Shown one piece after another: positions 8,277 through 17,069 of a stretch of DNA of 34,002 nucleotides; position 1 is the stretch's first letter; every line of letters begins with the position of its first letter. The stretch comes from a virus. The notes beneath the pieces were generated by a model. That model did not search any database, was not told the DNA's origin, and saw only the letters and a program-made list of their open reading frames with translations. The position numbers were made by a program, and so were the translations under genes. Location: the IMG/VR virus record IMGVR_UViG_3300046747_000393, positions 1 to 34,002 of that record. The stretch is one strand, 5' to 3'.

Positions 8277-11185
8277 TGCGGCTCCTCCTTTGGGTCACCA
8301 TCGCGGCGCTCTGCTCGTCTGCCACAGATGCGCGTCCGGGACCCGGGCACGGTGGGGGTCGGCCGCCCTCTTCTGCGCAGACGATTGCGTCGATCACCCC
8401 GACCAGCTGCAGCTTCGTTGGCGGCACGACAAACGGTGTGGTCTGCTCGCTCTCGGTGACGATGAACCCGGCCTCCCCTTCGTTCTCCGGGACGCTGGCT
8501 TTGTGCACCGGGACCAACACGCCGGTAACCGGGTGCTCGGGCGCGAATAGCGGCGGCTTTCACCTCGCTGGCGCGACGCTCGAGCAAAGTACGGGTGGGT
8601 CGGGCACGGCCAACGGCTCTTATACCGACGTCACCGCCTATGCTTCCCAGGCCGGGCTCTCGACGATTTTCCAGCCTATGACGCTGACCGGCTCCGCGGC
8701 GGTCGCTTTCAACGAGGAGTTTGTCGGACCGTTTGCGAGCTGGTCGAACGTCAAGACCGCTTTTGGCGCGGTGGGCGACGGAACCACCGACGACACGGTC
8801 GCGATTCAGAATTGCCTCAACGCTCTCGGGGCCACGACCTGGACCTGCTATTTCCCGGCCGGGACCTACAAGATTTCTAAGACCGTGTCTTTGTTCAATA
8901 CGGTTTATGTCAACCTCATAGGGGAAGATCCGGCGACTACCACCATAGCTTGGTATGGTGACTCGACAACGACGGACGCGACCTTCACCGGGATCATCTC
9001 CTCTAATGTTCTTACGGTATCCTGTCCCTGCACTGGCGCTATAAGGGTAGGGCAGAAAATATCATGGTCCGGATCGCCGCCCGCTTACGTTAGTGCTTAT
9101 GGTACGGGTACGGGCGGGGCGGGGACATACTCTATTTACCAGGCTTATTCGAGCGCCGGGATCGCGGCCACCGCTAGTAGTCGGGCGATGACGACCACCG
9201 ACGAATCCATGGTGTACTTCAACGCCGCTTACTCCAAGGTAGACCGCCTTACCTTTGATGGAAGAAATAACGCCACGGTCCTCGTGAATGAAGACTGGAC
9301 AGGCTTTTCTGGCAGCAGCTTCGATGAGGGCATCCAATATGCTGACGACGTATTCAAGAACGCGACATTAGCGGGATTGCGGTGCGGGTGGGCTGAGGGG
9401 TGCGCGGATGTTGCCGTGCTGCGCAACAGCTTCACCAACGTCGGCACCGGCATCTTCCCATACAATCAAAACGCTCTCGATGTATGGGTGTGGTATTCGA
9501 CCTTCAGCAATAACGCTATAGGGATAGCTAATTACCTACCCACCCAGCCCATAGTTGGCGGATCGCAATTCCACGTCTACCAGAGCAACTTTTCAGCCTC
9601 GACCACGGCCGACATCTCTACGGCCAACCCCGGCGTTTTCAACATTCGAAATAACTTTTCCTCCGGATCTAAGCAATTCATCTGCTGCGGCGGTATTGCT
9701 GGTCAAGATGCCTTCGTCATTCAGGGCAATACGATTGTAAATACGACAAGCTCTCCCTCCGTTTCGATCTCCAGTGAGGGGCCGGATATCTTTATCGACA
9801 ATAAAATCCTCAGTGCCGGCGGAGCTACAGCGCCGGTCGCAGCCTTTTCGCACGCCGGCTTCTCGGGCGGTCAAGCGTTTTCGATGGGCAATCAGTTTAC
9901 GATATCGACCGCGACATGCACCGGCGCTGTACAAATGCTGTCGACGACCAGCACTACTTGTCACTCCATCGACGATACGATCGTCAGTTCGGGATCGATA
10001 AGCACCACGCCACCGTCCCTCCCAGGGACACCATCAAACCTCAGCCGTCTGACCTTCGAGGCAGCTCCATCGGGGTCTGGTTCTACGTGTTCTTATGCGT
10101 CTCCATGCTCCATCCAGACGGCGGTCACCAACGCGGCGGCTTCGGCGGACGCCAACCCGGTCGTTCACCTTCGTCCTGGCGACTACAGCATCGCGACGAC
10201 GATAACAGTTCCGGCGAGTCGGCGGATGCAGATCGTCGGCGATGGAGGGAAATCGCGTCTCATCAACGGCGGCGCCAATCCGATCTTGAAGCTGGCCGGG
10301 CCGAGCCTTGTGGTTCTACGTGAATTCCAGATCGAAGGATCGAACAACTCGGTTGATGGCATTGAAATAGATGCGGTGGATGCTTCCGGAAGCGGCGGGC
10401 GGGTCTTCATGGAGGGGGTGATCGCTGCTTGCAGCACGATCGGGATGAATATCGCCGGCATTGATTATACGAATGTCGAACTACACGACACGCAAAATCT
10501 GCCAGGCAGCGCAAGCGGCGGAATCGTCGTGACCGGTGGCGCGCACGGCGCGTCGGTCAATTCATATTTGCAATTCCAGGATTCTTGTGTGTCAGGGCCG
10601 GTGACGCTCGCCTACAAGGCCTCCGGGAGCGCTCACGTCAATGTGAATGGGACGTGGCAGGAATCTACTGGAGGCGCTGTTGCCAATGTGCCGGTAGACA
10701 TTACCGGAAGCGGTGTATTCAATTATGTCGGAGGTGTGTCGGGTTTTAACACCTCCGTTGCTAATACCGCGAACGTTCATGCGTTTACCGGCACCGCGGC
10801 ATTCGTCGCGCTAAACCCCGAGAACAATTGCGCGATTGTCGGCGGGACATGCGGTGCGTACGCCAATTACACGATTTCCGGTGCGTCCAACTCTAGCGCC
10901 AACGTCCTCGGTTTAGGCATCGTCGGCCTGTCGAATTCATTCTGGCACGACACGACGAGCCCCGCCGATACGATGGAGCTGCTACTGCCGAGTCAGTGGA
11001 TCACCAACCAGCTTGCCGAAGTCAACGACAGCCCTCCCGATCATACGTTCGTCGTCAACACGCTCAACCAGATGCGCACCAATCAGCCGGTTGTCCCGGC
11101 CGCGCTTGCTGCGGGACAGACGGACGTGAGGATCTACCGAGTGACCGTTACCAACTCGGCTAACGGCATCAAATTTGTACCTTAA
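8276..11185 (+). CDS. Exported tailspike-like protein with pectate-lyase-fold domain
   Basis: The ATG at 8276 overlaps the previous stop by one base and begins a signal-peptide-like leader (MRLLLWVTIAALCSSATDA). The 969-aa chain then has an Ig-like region (about 38-145), followed at about 158 by SNVKTAFGAVGDGTTDDTVA and FPAGTYKISKTV, the hallmark entry of pectate-lyase-3/rhamnogalacturonase-type right-handed beta-helices found in phage tailspikes. A second beta-helix-type section starts near residue 590 (TFEAAPSGSGSTCSYASPCS, LRPGDYSIATTI). The final ~130 residues are a non-helical end domain. Such spikes usually bind or cleave capsule, O-antigen or exopolysaccharide. Catalytic residues cannot be assigned by eye, so depolymerase activity is inference. 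Confidence 0.8.
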   Translation: MRLLLWVTIAALCSSATDARPGPGHGGGRPPSSAQTIASITPTSCSFVGGTTNGVVCSLSVTMNPASPSFSGTLALCTGTNTPVTGCSGANSGGFHLAGATLEQSTGGSGTANGSYTDVTAYASQAGLSTIFQPMTLTGSAAVAFNEEFVGPFASWSNVKTAFGAVGDGTTDDTVAIQNCLNALGATTWTCYFPAGTYKISKTVSLFNTVYVNLIGEDPATTTIAWYGDSTTTDATFTGIISSNVLTVSCPCTGAIRVGQKISWSGSPPAYVSAYGTGTGGAGTYSIYQAYSSAGIAATASSRAMTTTDESMVYFNAAYSKVDRLTFDGRNNATVLVNEDWTGFSGSSFDEGIQYADDVFKNATLAGLRCGWAEGCADVAVLRNSFTNVGTGIFPYNQNALDVWVWYSTFSNNAIGIANYLPTQPIVGGSQFHVYQSNFSASTTADISTANPGVFNIRNNFSSGSKQFICCGGIAGQDAFVIQGNTIVNTTSSPSVSISSEGPDIFIDNKILSAGGATAPVAAFSHAGFSGGQAFSMGNQFTISTATCTGAVQMLSTTSTTCHSIDDTIVSSGSISTTPPSLPGTPSNLSRLTFEAAPSGSGSTCSYASPCSIQTAVTNAAASADANPVVHLRPGDYSIATTITVPASRRMQIVGDGGKSRLINGGANPILKLAGPSLVVLREFQIEGSNNSVDGIEIDAVDASGSGGRVFMEGVIAACSTIGMNIAGIDYTNVELHDTQNLPGSASGGIVVTGGAHGASVNSYLQFQDSCVSGPVTLAYKASGSAHVNVNGTWQESTGGAVANVPVDITGSGVFNYVGGVSGFNTSVANTANVHAFTGTAAFVALNPENNCAIVGGTCGAYANYTISGASNSSANVLGLGIVGLSNSFWHDTTSPADTMELLLPSQWITNQLAEVNDSPPDHTFVVNTLNQMRTNQPVVPAALAAGQTDVRIYRVTVTNSANGIKFVP

Positions 11186-11195
11186 AGGGTAGGCA

Positions 11196-12014
11196 ATGGC
11201 TATAGCCTTCGTAAACGCAACCAATCTCAATGACAATAGCGGAACGACGACCTCCTTAACCGCCGCCTATACTATAGGTGGAGGGGCTGACCGTTTGTTG
11301 ATCGTTGCTGTTGGTGGCGACACGGCAAATGGCAATACAGCCACTCCGTCCGTTACCTATAACAGCGTGGCAATGCACCTAGCCGTGAAGAACGTCGGCA
11401 CGGGCTCGACAATACGCGTGGGTTACATGTTCTACCTGTTGGAGGCGGAATTGCCCGCGGCGGGAGCGCACAATGTCGTGGTCGATTTTGGTGCGTCTAC
11501 TCAATATATTTTGATTAAGGCGGCAGATTACACTGGCGTCGTGTCTTATGACGGGCAGACGAATACCGGCGTAAATGCGGGAGCCACGAACACCCTTGCA
11601 ACCACGCTCACGCCAGTCGCTGACAACTGTTGGGTGATCAATGTTTGCGTGAACGCGTCTGGCTTCTTCAATGGTATCACAAATGGTACCCTTAGAATAG
11701 CTGGTGGGTTCGGGTTTCCAGCGATACTCGACAGTAACGCGCCGATAACACCACCCAGCCTCTTCACCATGACGATAGATGCCGGTGCGCCGTCCTGGAT
11801 TTCCAACTCTTTGGCGTCGTTTTCGCCAACGAGCGGCGGAGGTGGGGGTGGGGGTGGCACCGGCGGCGGCCTCCTGCTATTCGGCGGCTCGGTCGGCTGG
11901 ACCCCGGCACTCCGCGCTCTGCCTCTTCTCGGCGCAGCGGCGTGGAAAGCCGGAGACGCTATTCGCCGCAATGCTACGCTAGGGCGGCGCAGGCTCTTGT
12001 CAGGCAAGTGGTGA
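11196..12014 (+). CDS. Hypothetical beta-rich protein with Gly-rich, hydrophobic, Arg-rich C-terminus
   Basis: The 272-aa protein has a globular beta-rich part (residues 1-205, starting MAIAFVNATNLNDNSGTTTS). It resembles the jelly-roll-type virion or secreted proteins often seen in phage fibre regions, but I cannot name the family. Residues ~208-225 are a run of glycines, followed by a hydrophobic stretch (LLLFGGSVGWTPALRALPLLG) and a basic tail (AIRRNATLGRRRLLSGKW). This three-part end looks like C-terminal sorting or anchoring signals of exported proteins, although no N-terminal signal is visible. It may alternatively be a flexible virion anchor. It lies 10 bp after the tailspike and ends 30 bp before the protease gene. 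Confidence 0.6.
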   Translation: MAIAFVNATNLNDNSGTTTSLTAAYTIGGGADRLLIVAVGGDTANGNTATPSVTYNSVAMHLAVKNVGTGSTIRVGYMFYLLEAELPAAGAHNVVVDFGASTQYILIKAADYTGVVSYDGQTNTGVNAGATNTLATTLTPVADNCWVINVCVNASGFFNGITNGTLRIAGGFGFPAILDSNAPITPPSLFTMTIDAGAPSWISNSLASFSPTSGGGGGGGGTGGGLLLFGGSVGWTPALRALPLLGAAAWKAGDAIRRNATLGRRRLLSGKW

Positions 12015-12044
12015 CGTTTTGCTCCTAGCAATTAGCACTGGATC

Positions 12045-14384
12045 GTGATCATGCGGCTTTACGGCGCTTTCACAAAGGCCGAAGTGCAATCAGACGGCAC
12101 TGTCCGTCTCGAAGGCATTGCTAGCAGCGAAACTGAAGATGACCAGGGCGAGACGGTCCAGGCCGCGGCGATGCGCGCAGCCATCCCCGAATACATGCGA
12201 TTCCCCGCGCTTCGCGAAATGCATCAACTTTCTGCCGCCGGGACGACGCTGGAGGCCGATGTTGGGCACGATGGCGTAACCCGGATTGTCGGGCACATCA
12301 TCGATCCCGTCGCGATCTCGAAAATAAAAAACCGGGTATATCGCGGCTTCAGCATTGGCGGTCAGGTTACCGGGCGCGACCCGGTCAACCGCAAAATTAT
12401 CACCGGTCTAAAGCTCAACGAGATTTCTTTGGTCGATCGACCCGCGAACCCCGAAGCGATTTTTGATGTCTGGAAAGCGGGCGGCGCAATTATTGAAGGA
12501 AACAACGATATGCCGGATGGCGGATTAGCCACGCTCGGCGATGTCCTCGCCGCGAAGGCGTCTGCTGGCGAGCCTGTGCAAATTTGGTCGTGCAGAAACG
12601 CCGAGCATCGCCACCTTGCGAAGGCGGATGCCGTCCGCTGCATCGAGGACGAAGCCGCGAAGGCGACGGCGGATCCTAGTGACAACCCCGCGATCATCGA
12701 AGACAGCCCGGCGGGCGAAGAGGGCGATGCCGCCCCACCCGCGTCGGCGGCTCAACCTGAGCCACAGAGTGCGCTCGACATGGCGCGGGCAGCGATCGAG
12801 CGCGGCGAGGCGGTGCTCGCGAGGGCGGGCGCCAATACCGAAGCGGCGGCGGTTGACGAACCGGCCGAAATTTCGGATTCGGTTGCCGCCGCGCCTGAGC
12901 AACCAGAGCCGACATCTGACCCGGTTTGTCAACCGGCGGAGAAGGCGACCGACGATACGCCCGCTGGCGACGATCCACCGAGCGCAGACGACAAGCCGTG
13001 GCGGCCGCCGCTGGCCAAGGGCTTGGCAAATGTTGGCCGCATCGCCAACCTCATTATTGAGCTCGATTGGGTCTGCGACGGCATGGAGCTCGAATCCGCG
13101 ATGGAGGGCGATAATAGCCCGCAGCCGGCTAGGCTGATGGCCATCATCGGTGAACTCTGCACGTTTTTGAATGCCTACGTTGCCGAAGAGACCGCCGAAT
13201 TCATTTCGGAGGAAGAATACGGCGGCGGTGACGACGATGAATACGTCGACGTCGGCGGAGGTGTCGCTCCTCTTACTATGTCGTCGATTATCTCCTCTTT
13301 GCGTAAAACCATTTCTGACCCTGATAAATTGGAGGCGCTGGTGAACGGCGTTATTACAAAAGGCGCGCTCCTTGAAGCCGCCGACCAAATCCACCTCGAT
13401 TATGCCGTCCACTACGCCCTAGAGGCGATGGAAATGGATGGCCTCACCAAGAGCGAATTGACCAGTTTCGCCGAGGTTTACAAAGTCCTTATCGACACTG
13501 GCGCTACGTCTGTCGCCGCACCCGCCGCCTCCGGCCCGCCGCGCAACGCGACGCAGGACACCAGCAGGAATGCTCGGGTAACACCGCTCCAGCCACCTGA
13601 TGGCGCGGTTCCGGCTACGCCGATGCCAAAGGCGTCGGACATCACCCGCTTGCACAACGCGATCGCCAAGGCGTCTGAATTGCCCGAGGATGGAACCGTT
13701 CAGGTCAACGCCGATCTGGCGATGAAGGCTGGGAGAAAGCCGCAACACATCATGGCCGGCATGATCCATGATTGTCTGAAGGCGCTCTCTAGCGGCACGA
13801 CCTGCGACGACGAAACCGAGGCGGGCAAGACGACCAAAAAAATCTCTGGCCGGACGATGGCCGCTATCCACAAGGCGCACGAGCACATCGGCAGAGTCCC
13901 TGGCGGAGAATGCCCGGGTGGCGAGCCGACCGAGGCCGGCGAAGAGGAGCGCCAGGGCGCATCTAGCTCGGCCGGCAAGACCATCGAAACGGACGATCTG
14001 GCGAAAGCCCAAATCGAGCGCGACGAAGCCCGCGCCCAGCTGGTCAAGTCCGAAGCAGAGAACACCGCTATGGCCAAGGCCTTGACGGCCATGACAACGA
14101 CGTTCGATCGCATGGCCAAGCAGATCGACGATATCTACCACCAGCCGGTGGCGCCGATAGGGATCGTGCGCACTGGCACGCCGACCACCAAGGCGGCTGA
14201 CAATGCCGCCCCCGACGACCCCACGGAGATCACCGACGCCCAAGCGGTCGCCTGGCTCGCCAAGAAATCGCCGGAACAGCAGACGCTCGCGATGATCAAG
14301 GCCTCCTATGCGACGCCGATGCCTTTGCCGGCCTCGGTTGTCGGGCATTCGCAAGCCGCCAGGGATCGCGTCCCGAACCGCTGA
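12045..14384 (+). CDS. Prohead protease fused to a long scaffold-like C-terminal region
   Basis: Residues 1-145 show the features of caudoviral prohead proteases: LEGIASSETEDDQGE, REMHQ with a likely catalytic His60, RVYRGFSIGGQV with the likely nucleophile Ser103, and LNEISLVDRPANP at 124-136. These enzymes cleave scaffold and capsid N-termini during head maturation. The remaining ~630 residues are acidic and Ala/Pro-rich. They contain a domain with AHEHIGRVPGGECPG (about 610-625) and a coiled coil near 648-698 (DLAKAQIERDEARAQLVKSE onward), as expected of a fused scaffold. At 779 aa it is far longer than a stand-alone protease (about 150-250 aa). The start is GTG 12045 or ATG 12051, which differ by two residues. 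The capsid gene follows after a terminator. Confidence 0.85.
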   Translation: MIMRLYGAFTKAEVQSDGTVRLEGIASSETEDDQGETVQAAAMRAAIPEYMRFPALREMHQLSAAGTTLEADVGHDGVTRIVGHIIDPVAISKIKNRVYRGFSIGGQVTGRDPVNRKIITGLKLNEISLVDRPANPEAIFDVWKAGGAIIEGNNDMPDGGLATLGDVLAAKASAGEPVQIWSCRNAEHRHLAKADAVRCIEDEAAKATADPSDNPAIIEDSPAGEEGDAAPPASAAQPEPQSALDMARAAIERGEAVLARAGANTEAAAVDEPAEISDSVAAAPEQPEPTSDPVCQPAEKATDDTPAGDDPPSADDKPWRPPLAKGLANVGRIANLIIELDWVCDGMELESAMEGDNSPQPARLMAIIGELCTFLNAYVAEETAEFISEEEYGGGDDDEYVDVGGGVAPLTMSSIISSLRKTISDPDKLEALVNGVITKGALLEAADQIHLDYAVHYALEAMEMDGLTKSELTSFAEVYKVLIDTGATSVAAPAASGPPRNATQDTSRNARVTPLQPPDGAVPATPMPKASDITRLHNAIAKASELPEDGTVQVNADLAMKAGRKPQHIMAGMIHDCLKALSSGTTCDDETEAGKTTKKISGRTMAAIHKAHEHIGRVPGGECPGGEPTEAGEEERQGASSSAGKTIETDDLAKAQIERDEARAQLVKSEAENTAMAKALTAMTTTFDRMAKQIDDIYHQPVAPIGIVRTGTPTTKAADNAAPDDPTEITDAQAVAWLAKKSPEQQTLAMIKASYATPMPLPASVVGHSQAARDRVPNR

Positions 14385-14411
14385 TATTTCAGCTCACACT
14401 AATTTCACTGA

Positions 14412-14432
14412 CCCGCCGCCGGCGGGTTTTTT
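14412..14432 (+). terminator. Intrinsic terminator between protease and capsid genes
   Basis: CCCGCC, loop GCC, GGCGGG (14412-14426) is followed at once by six Ts. This is a compact GC hairpin with a U-tract. It lies 28 bp after the protease stop and 31 bp before the capsid start, so the capsid gene may have its own promoter or depend on read-through or antitermination. Confidence 0.75.
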
Positions 14433-14462
14433 ATTGCCCCCCTGCTGGGAGGAATTTTCCCT

Positions 14463-15986
14463 ATGGATATCGTCACCCAAGAATCGCTGGACCTCATGAA
14501 GCAGGCCCTAGCGAAGCCTAATGAAGAGATCAGAAAGTCGATCTCAGTCTCCGGCACGGGCCTGGTCGCCTACGACCTGCAGGCACCGGCGAAGAACCTC
14601 TATCCTTTCATCACTCCGCTACGCAACGTGATCCCGCGCGTAGGCGGCGGCGTCGGCGCCATGACGAACTGGCGCCAGGTGTCGGCAATCATCGGCTCCG
14701 GCATCAAATCGATGGGCTGGGTCCCCGAAGGCCAGCGCTCCGGCAAAATGAGCTACACCACGTCCAACCAGAGCGCGTCCTACGTCACGCTCGGCGAAGA
14801 GGACTCGGCGACCTTCGAAGCGATTTCGGCTGGTCGCACCTTCGAAGACATCCAGGCGATGATGGCCTTCCGCCTCCTCCAGCAGATGATGATCAAGGAG
14901 GAGTTCGGCCTGCTCGGCGGCAATTTCACGATCGTCCTCGGCACCCCGGCCACCCCCACCCTGACGCACTCCGGAACCGGCGGAACATTGCCGGCGGCGA
15001 CCTATTCTGTAAAGGTCGTGGCGCTCACCCTGGAGGGTTATGCGGCCTCGAGCTTGACCGGCGGCGTCGCGGTCCAGGAGACCGTGGCCGCGCCGGACGG
15101 CAAGACTTATGTCGTCAACGGCGGATCCTCCGCCGCCAGCGCCGGCGCCACCGCCGCCGTGGCGTCCGCCGAAACGCTGTTCGCCAGCACCACCCCGATT
15201 CAGGGTGCCGTCGCCTATGCCTGGTACGTCTCAACCACCGTCGGCGCCGAGCGGCTCGAAGCGATCACCACGATCAACAGCTTAGCCATCAACACGCCGC
15301 TCCTCGGCACCGGCCAGCTCGTCACCGCAGTCACCGGCGATCATTCTGCCAATAACAACAGCCTCGCCGGCGGCACTGTCACCGCGTTCGACGGCATTCT
15401 CACCGCCGCCCTAAAGGCGGGCAGCAATGCCTACGTAAAGTCCCTAGCGCCCGGCGTCGCCGGCACTGGCACGACGCTGACGGCCTCGGGCCGCGGCTCG
15501 GTGACCGAAATCGACACGATGTTCCAGGTCATGTGGGACACCTACCGGCTCAGCCCCACTGTGCTCTATGTAAATTCACAGGAGCTCAAGAACATCACCA
15601 GCAAGGTGCTCAGCACCGCCTCCGCCCCGCTGCTCCGCTACGACAGCCCCGCAGACGGATCCGGCGGCGAGTACCAGATCACCGCATCAGGCGTCGTGCA
15701 ATACTACTACAACCCGTTCGCCATCAACGGTGGGCTGCGCATCCCCATCCGCATCCACCCGAACATGCCCCCCGGCACCATCGTCGGATGGGCCGAGAAC
15801 CTCCCGATCCAGTACCAGTCGAACGAGGTTCCTAACGTTGCGGAAGTAAAGACTCGAGTCGACTACTATCAATTAGATTGGCCTATTGTCACTCGCGAAA
15901 GACAAGTCGGCGTCTATGTTGAGGAAACCTTGGCTGTATATGCTCCCTTTGCTATGGGGGTAATATCTAATATCGCAAACGGCTGA
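14463..15986 (+). CDS. Major capsid protein with Ig-like insertion
   Basis: The 507-aa product follows the prohead protease and has a strong GGGAGGA ribosome site 9 bases upstream. Residues 1-155 (LYPFITPLRNVIPRV, NWRQVSAIIGSG, MGWVPEGQRSG, then the helical FEDIQAMMAFRLLQQMMIKE) and 300-507 (VKSLAPG, TMFQVMWDTYRLSPTVLYVN, LPIQYQSNEVPNVAEVKTRV, TRERQVGVYVEETLAVYAP) fit phage major capsid proteins of the HK97-fold type. Residues ~160-300 (TPTLTHSGTGGTLPAATYSV onward) are an Ig/fibronectin-like insertion likely displayed on the capsid surface. The last 53 codons have strikingly different codon use from the preceding ones (21 of 53 versus 48 of 53 G/C-ending). Confidence 0.85.
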   Translation: MDIVTQESLDLMKQALAKPNEEIRKSISVSGTGLVAYDLQAPAKNLYPFITPLRNVIPRVGGGVGAMTNWRQVSAIIGSGIKSMGWVPEGQRSGKMSYTTSNQSASYVTLGEEDSATFEAISAGRTFEDIQAMMAFRLLQQMMIKEEFGLLGGNFTIVLGTPATPTLTHSGTGGTLPAATYSVKVVALTLEGYAASSLTGGVAVQETVAAPDGKTYVVNGGSSAASAGATAAVASAETLFASTTPIQGAVAYAWYVSTTVGAERLEAITTINSLAINTPLLGTGQLVTAVTGDHSANNNSLAGGTVTAFDGILTAALKAGSNAYVKSLAPGVAGTGTTLTASGRGSVTEIDTMFQVMWDTYRLSPTVLYVNSQELKNITSKVLSTASAPLLRYDSPADGSGGEYQITASGVVQYYYNPFAINGGLRIPIRIHPNMPPGTIVGWAENLPIQYQSNEVPNVAEVKTRVDYYQLDWPIVTRERQVGVYVEETLAVYAPFAMGVISNIANG

Positions 15987-16011
15987 TATCATTGCTTTTT
16001 TGCCCGTTTGC
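15975..16011 (+). repeat. Inverted repeat spanning the capsid gene stop codon
   Basis: GCAAACGG at 15975-15982 pairs with CCGTTTGC at 16004-16011. The 21-base loop contains the TGA stop and a run of six Ts. It could be a weak terminator or an RNA-stability element at the end of the capsid message. Confidence 0.5.
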
Positions 16012-16028
16012 TCCTTATTGACATCTGC

Positions 16029-16109
16029 GCTCCGTTCAGTTAGGTAGGGCGGGTCGACAGCGGTGCAGCAACACCGACCGTCGACCCTAACCACCCAGCT
16101 GTACGGAGC
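16029..16109 (+). promoter_or_regulatory. Nested stem-loop sequestering the HNH gene ribosome binding site
   Basis: Three sets of perfectly complementary arms are nested. GCTCCGT 16029-16035 pairs with ACGGAGC 16103-16109, GGGTCGAC 16051-16058 with GTCGACCC 16080-16087, and CGGTG 16061-16065 with CACCG 16072-16076. CAG 16037-16039 can also pair with CTG 16099-16101. The GGAG ribosome site (16105-16108), 7 bases before the ATG at 16116, is inside the outer arm, so translation should be repressed when the whole structure is transcribed. A TTGACA at 16018-16023 lies just upstream, but no good -10 box follows it. Confidence 0.65.
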
Positions 16110-16115
16110 AGCAAG

Positions 16116-16634
16116 ATGGCTAACAAGATCCTATCACCCATTTCAAAACACGCCCAAAGACGGTTTTGGTCGAAGATTCGCAAACGGGGGGCTAACGAGT
16201 GTTGGCCCTGGTTCGGCGCCCTTACCGACAAAGGCTATGGTTGTTGCTATCCCTACGGCGCTGAGGGCGGACAATACCGCGCTCATCGCGTTTCCTTCTT
16301 TCTTATGACCGACATAGATCCTGGCGAGATGGGCGCGCTGCACTCATGTGACAGCCCGGCTTGTTGCAATCCCGCGCACGTGATCCCATCGACACAGAAG
16401 ATCAATCTGGCTAACATGCGGGCAAAAGCTCGGGACTATAAATTTCCGGTGATCTCCGGCGAGAAAGCTCCGCACGCCAAACTGTTAGACGCCGAAGTCG
16501 CAGCGATACGGCACTTGGCGGGCACGACTGACGAAACTGGATACTGGAGCGAGCGACGCTTGGCGGCGCGGTTCAAGATCGGAAATGCGCAAGTGCATCG
16601 CATCATTCACGAACAAAGCCGAGTCGCCCTATGA
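16116..16634 (+). CDS. Free-standing HNH homing endonuclease
   Basis: The 172-aa protein has the HNH_3 layout of phage homing endonucleases. ECWPWFGALTDKGYG (28-42) comes first, then AHRVSFF with His57, then ALHSCDSPACCNPAHVIPST (74-93) with the HxCD..C.NP.H metal and catalytic pattern, then NLANMRAKAR. The C-terminal 60 residues (GEKAPHAKLLDAEVAAIRHL, SERRLAARFKIGNAQVHRII) form a helix-turn-helix-type DNA-binding region as in NUMOD-bearing homing enzymes. It lies directly behind the major capsid gene and is not inside an intron that I can recognise. Such enzymes cut homologous alleles lacking the gene and spread by repair. Expression is probably restrained by the upstream stem-loop. The next gene overlaps by ATGA. 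Confidence 0.85.
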   Translation: MANKILSPISKHAQRRFWSKIRKRGANECWPWFGALTDKGYGCCYPYGAEGGQYRAHRVSFFLMTDIDPGEMGALHSCDSPACCNPAHVIPSTQKINLANMRAKARDYKFPVISGEKAPHAKLLDAEVAAIRHLAGTTDETGYWSERRLAARFKIGNAQVHRIIHEQSRVAL

Positions 16635-16891
16635 GTCGCCTCTATCCCGACGATCTTCAAGGTGAGGAACTCGTGGCGCGAGCGGACGATCTCGTCGAGA
16701 AGATTGAGCGCGATATAGTGGAGGGTGCGTATCCTCCGTGGACCGCATTGCCCGCTCTTGTTGATGTCGTAGTGGTTCAGCTTCTGGCTTCCGATGATCC
16801 AGAGGACAAGTTCCGGATTTTCCTTGCCGATCTTCTGGACCAGTTTCGTTCAGCCCTAACCATGCTGGACGATGAATCAGCCGCACCATGA
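16631..16891 (+). CDS. Small acidic hypothetical protein
   Basis: The 86-aa product overlaps the HNH stop by ATGA and is acidic and predicted largely helical (ELVARADDLVEKIERDIVEG, then ALVDVVVVQLLASDDPEDKF). Two amphipathic helices flank a hydrophobic helix that is too short and interrupted to be a confident membrane span. I recognise no family. Its coupling to the homing endonuclease suggests it moved together with that gene, or is an accessory late protein of the phage. Confidence 0.6.
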   Translation: MSRLYPDDLQGEELVARADDLVEKIERDIVEGAYPPWTALPALVDVVVVQLLASDDPEDKFRIFLADLLDQFRSALTMLDDESAAP

Positions 16892-17069
16892 CCGCCTTCT
16901 GCGCGGCCGTGCTCGCTACGCGCGCGGCGTAGCGCTAGCGCAAACCCATGCGGCAGCTTCGGGCTCGCCAAGGTCTCGCCGCTGCGGCGGCCACCAAGGC
17001 ACGCACCGCAACCGAGGCTGCCGCTCCGCCTTCTGCGAGGCCGTGCTCTCGACCCGAGCGTCGTGCTAG
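16892..17069 (+). repeat. Pair of diverged direct repeats in a gene-poor gap
   Basis: A ~45-bp element starting CCGCCTTCTGCG at 16892 recurs, diverged, from 17026 to 17069. In one frame they encode AFCAAVLATRAA and AFCEAVLSTRASC, each ending at a stop. An open frame at 16872-17069 crosses the gap, but its Arg/His-rich product is not convincingly protein-like. The gap looks like the remains of a duplicated short coding segment. Confidence 0.4.

Noticed and set aside
12525-14354. Long minus-strand ORFs (up to 311 codons) opposite the protease-scaffold gene
   Set aside because: Arg/His/Gly-rich translations typical of the antisense frames of GC-rich genes; they lie fully inside a well-supported + strand gene.
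15987-16115. Group I intron hosting the HNH gene
   Set aside because: The capsid frame ends normally at 15986 with a complete C-terminus and no recognisable intron core or second exon follows.
16872-17069. 65-codon ORF over the direct repeats
   Set aside because: Arg/His-rich translation and no good ribosome site; described as a repeat region instead.
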